From contig NZ_JACVAP010000002.1 in the NCBI RefSeq assembly GCF_014851915.1, forward strand, positions 682,001-746,000: DNA of 64,000 nt. The letters are read 5' to 3'. Both the position numbers and the translations under genes were made by a program. Below are positions 63,920 through 64,000 of this stretch, one piece after another. The first letter of the stretch is position 1, and the number at the start of each line of letters is the position of its first letter. The notes beneath the pieces are model-generated. The model made no database searches. It was given only the letters and a program-made list of their open reading frames with translations, and was not told where the DNA came from. The DNA comes from Xanthomonas sp. XNM01. GTDB taxonomy: Bacteria > Pseudomonadota > Gammaproteobacteria > Xanthomonadales > Xanthomonadaceae.

Positions 63920-64000
63920 GCGTCGGCCAGCGCCTGTCCGACCCGGCTGCCGGTCGGCCGTCCCAGCCGCCGCGCGAGCCAGCGGCCGGTATCGGCCAGT
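63916..64000 (-). CDS. C-terminal end of an unidentified gene
   Basis: The last 27 codons of a minus-strand gene whose stop overlaps the start of the GGDEF-EAL gene (ATGA). The visible end is Arg-rich (GRWLARRLGRPTGSRVGQAL) and cannot be assigned to a family. It does not resemble the end of RpfF as I remember it. The 4-nt overlap suggests translational coupling with the GGDEF-EAL gene. Confidence 0.45.
   Translation of the reverse strand, partial: LADTGRWLARRLGRPTGSRVGQALADA

Overview
The window is a gene-dense, very GC-rich stretch of a gammaproteobacterial chromosome that looks like the family Xanthomonadaceae (Lysobacteraceae). The best evidence is a closely matching RpfG/RpfC two-component pair directly after prfB and lysS, a GyrA with Gln at position 83, the proline-rich 'transmembrane repetitive protein' after nfuA, and the smc-zipA-ligA, serC-pheA-aroA and msrP-msrQ neighbourhoods. 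Genus cannot be fixed from the sequence alone. Almost everything here is core chromosome: there is no integrase, transposase, prophage or CRISPR array.

Layout. 1-7.7 kb: a glycine-zipper envelope protein, a glutaryl-CoA-type dehydrogenase, a GNAT acetyltransferase overlapping a glutathione S-transferase, a fused alpha/beta 2-oxoacid dehydrogenase E1, an FMN reductase and a UbiH-type hydroxylase. 7.9-19.5 kb: smc, zipA, a Tat-signal HisC-like aminotransferase inserted on the other strand, ligA, epmA, a DUF3011 protein and mtnA. 19.7-22.3 kb: a CPBP membrane protease, trhO, two tandem tRNA-Ala/tRNA-Glu pairs with a clear promoter and terminator, and a 51-residue glutamine-rich ORF. 22.5-25.5 kb: a cueR-copA copper-efflux operon whose ATPase carries a recently duplicated YHS domain. 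25.6-31.9 kb: a DUF4124 protein, an AT-hook-like small protein, gyrA, an Mrr-like membrane protein and a pair of PHA-granule genes. 32-39 kb: an FHA membrane protein, msrPQ, then the amino-acid block serC-pheA-small membrane protein-aroA. 38.6-46 kb: two TonB-like proteins, serS, a LysR regulator, tRNA-Ser, a serine hydrolase, an M28 peptidase and a GacA-type regulator. 46-52 kb: rne with a structured leader, divergent rluC, zupT, a TonB-like lipoprotein and a pterin dehydratase. 52.5-64 kb: nfuA, the repetitive protein, prfB with its programmed frameshift, lysS, rpfG-rpfC and a convergent PAS-GGDEF-EAL protein.

How the genes work together. The right end is a cyclic-di-GMP signalling block: RpfC is the DSF-type sensor, RpfG its HD-GYP phosphodiesterase, and the converging GGDEF-EAL enzyme stands where relatives usually carry the DSF synthase rpfF. 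RNA metabolism and translation are heavily represented (rne, rluC, trhO, epmA, prfB, lysS, serS, five tRNAs). Envelope functions include three TonB-like proteins without ExbBD, the repetitive protein and MsrPQ.

No clearly new multi-gene system is evident. The least explained items are the five-copy RxRE repeat protein, the Q-rich microprotein, the exported HisC-like enzyme between zipA and ligA, the YHS duplication, and a compact two-stem RNA-like element at 30841-30907. Several genes have a -10 box 6-7 nt before the start codon, which suggests leaderless mRNAs.
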